Source: Croceivirga lutea | GTDB taxonomy: Bacteria; Bacteroidota; Bacteroidia; Flavobacteriales; Flavobacteriaceae | Reading direction: 5' to 3' | Length of the DNA stretch: 64,000 nucleotides | NCBI RefSeq assembly: GCF_014235875.1 | Contig: NZ_JACJUK010000005.1 | Location: 286,132 to 350,131, forward strand | Shown: one piece after another, positions 63,905 through 64,000 of the stretch | How the letters are laid out: every line of letters begins with the position of its first letter | Position numbering within the stretch: position 1 is the stretch's first letter | Notes under the pieces: model-generated | Seen by the model: the letters and a program-made list of their open reading frames with translations, nothing else | Databases searched by the model: none | What the model was told of the DNA's origin: nothing | Translations under genes and position numbers: made by a program

Positions 63905-64000
63905 TTAAGTTAATCTGGACACATAATTTTCATCATAGGGTATCCCTGATTTTGCAATGGCAAATGCTTGTTTTAAAAGTTTGTTGGACACTGCTATCAA
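63905..64000 (-). CDS. C-terminal fragment of an IS110-family transposase (cut by the window edge)
   Basis: Read on the minus strand, the last 96 bases encode 31 residues in one open frame ending in a stop at 63905-63907. VSNKLLKQAFAIAKSG and IPYDENYVSRL match the usual end of IS110/IS116-type transposases. The rest of the gene lies beyond position 64000. The call rests on a short stretch, so it is moderate. The stop overlaps the hairpin that follows the cassette-like unit, placing the element edge there. Confidence 0.55.
   Translation of the reverse strand: MIAVSNKLLKQAFAIAKSGIPYDENYVSRLT

Overview
The window is a chromosomal segment of a low-GC Bacteroidota, almost certainly a marine-type member of the Flavobacteriaceae. 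The evidence is Bacteroidota promoter elements (TTG-N19-20-TAnnTTTG), the absence of Shine-Dalgarno sites, a TonB receptor paired with a DUF4249 lipoprotein, DUF2723 and DUF5916 proteins, and type IX secretion genes (type B sorting domain, SprF/PorP, OmpA/PD40). The gene order rplM-rpsI / rpsB-tsf / pyrH-frr also fits. The nearest genus cannot be read from the sequence alone.

Layout, left to right. 1-10.4 kb: a promoter leaving the window, tRNA-Gln, a large DUF2723 membrane glycosyltransferase-like protein, a thioredoxin-fold protein without its CxxC, a membrane metallophosphoesterase, cutC, a secreted glycosylasparaginase-like hydrolase and polA. 10.4-15.8 kb: a hypothetical gene, a TonB-dependent receptor with its overlapping DUF4249 partner, and a lipoprotein esterase. 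15.8-22 kb: a MarR regulator divergent from a tyrosine catabolic operon (hppD, hmgA, fumarylacetoacetase, flavin reductase family, aminotransferase), with a perfect inverted repeat over the putative operon promoter. 22-25.2 kb: a lipocalin-like lipoprotein and a DUF5916 outer-membrane protein. 25.4-30 kb: translation genes rplM-rpsI, rpsB with an unusual C-terminal HhH extension, tsf, pyrH and frr. 30-36.7 kb: an MMPL/RND exporter, asnS, rpoN, a membrane protein and a PorT-like barrel. 36.7-40.3 kb: a TonB-energising cluster with one ExbB and four ExbD proteins in two tandem pairs. 40.3-51.5 kb: tRNA-Ser, ansA-tatD, a retropepsin-like protein, sucA-M23 peptidase-sucB, an amidohydrolase, and galE with a DegT aminotransferase. 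51.5-54.5 kb: waaA, a sugar-porter gene interrupted by one in-frame TAG, and a 49-residue membrane protein.

54.7-61.8 kb is a type IX secretion module: a 1405-residue secreted protein with ten uniform 57-residue repeats, then an SprF/PorP-like protein and an OmpA-family protein. 61.8-64 kb is the most accessory-looking part. It holds a zinc-finger protein, a tyrosine recombinase with an extra N-terminal domain, a 20-bp palindrome, and a small orphan ORF bracketed by a 9-bp inverted repeat (GTTAGCCAC / GTGGCTAAC). The edge cuts through what looks like the C-terminus of an IS110-family transposase. The arrangement resembles the start of an integron-like cassette array and is the best candidate here for an undescribed system, though only one unit is visible.

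Everything was read by eye. Domain and family names rest on recognised motifs, and no search was run.
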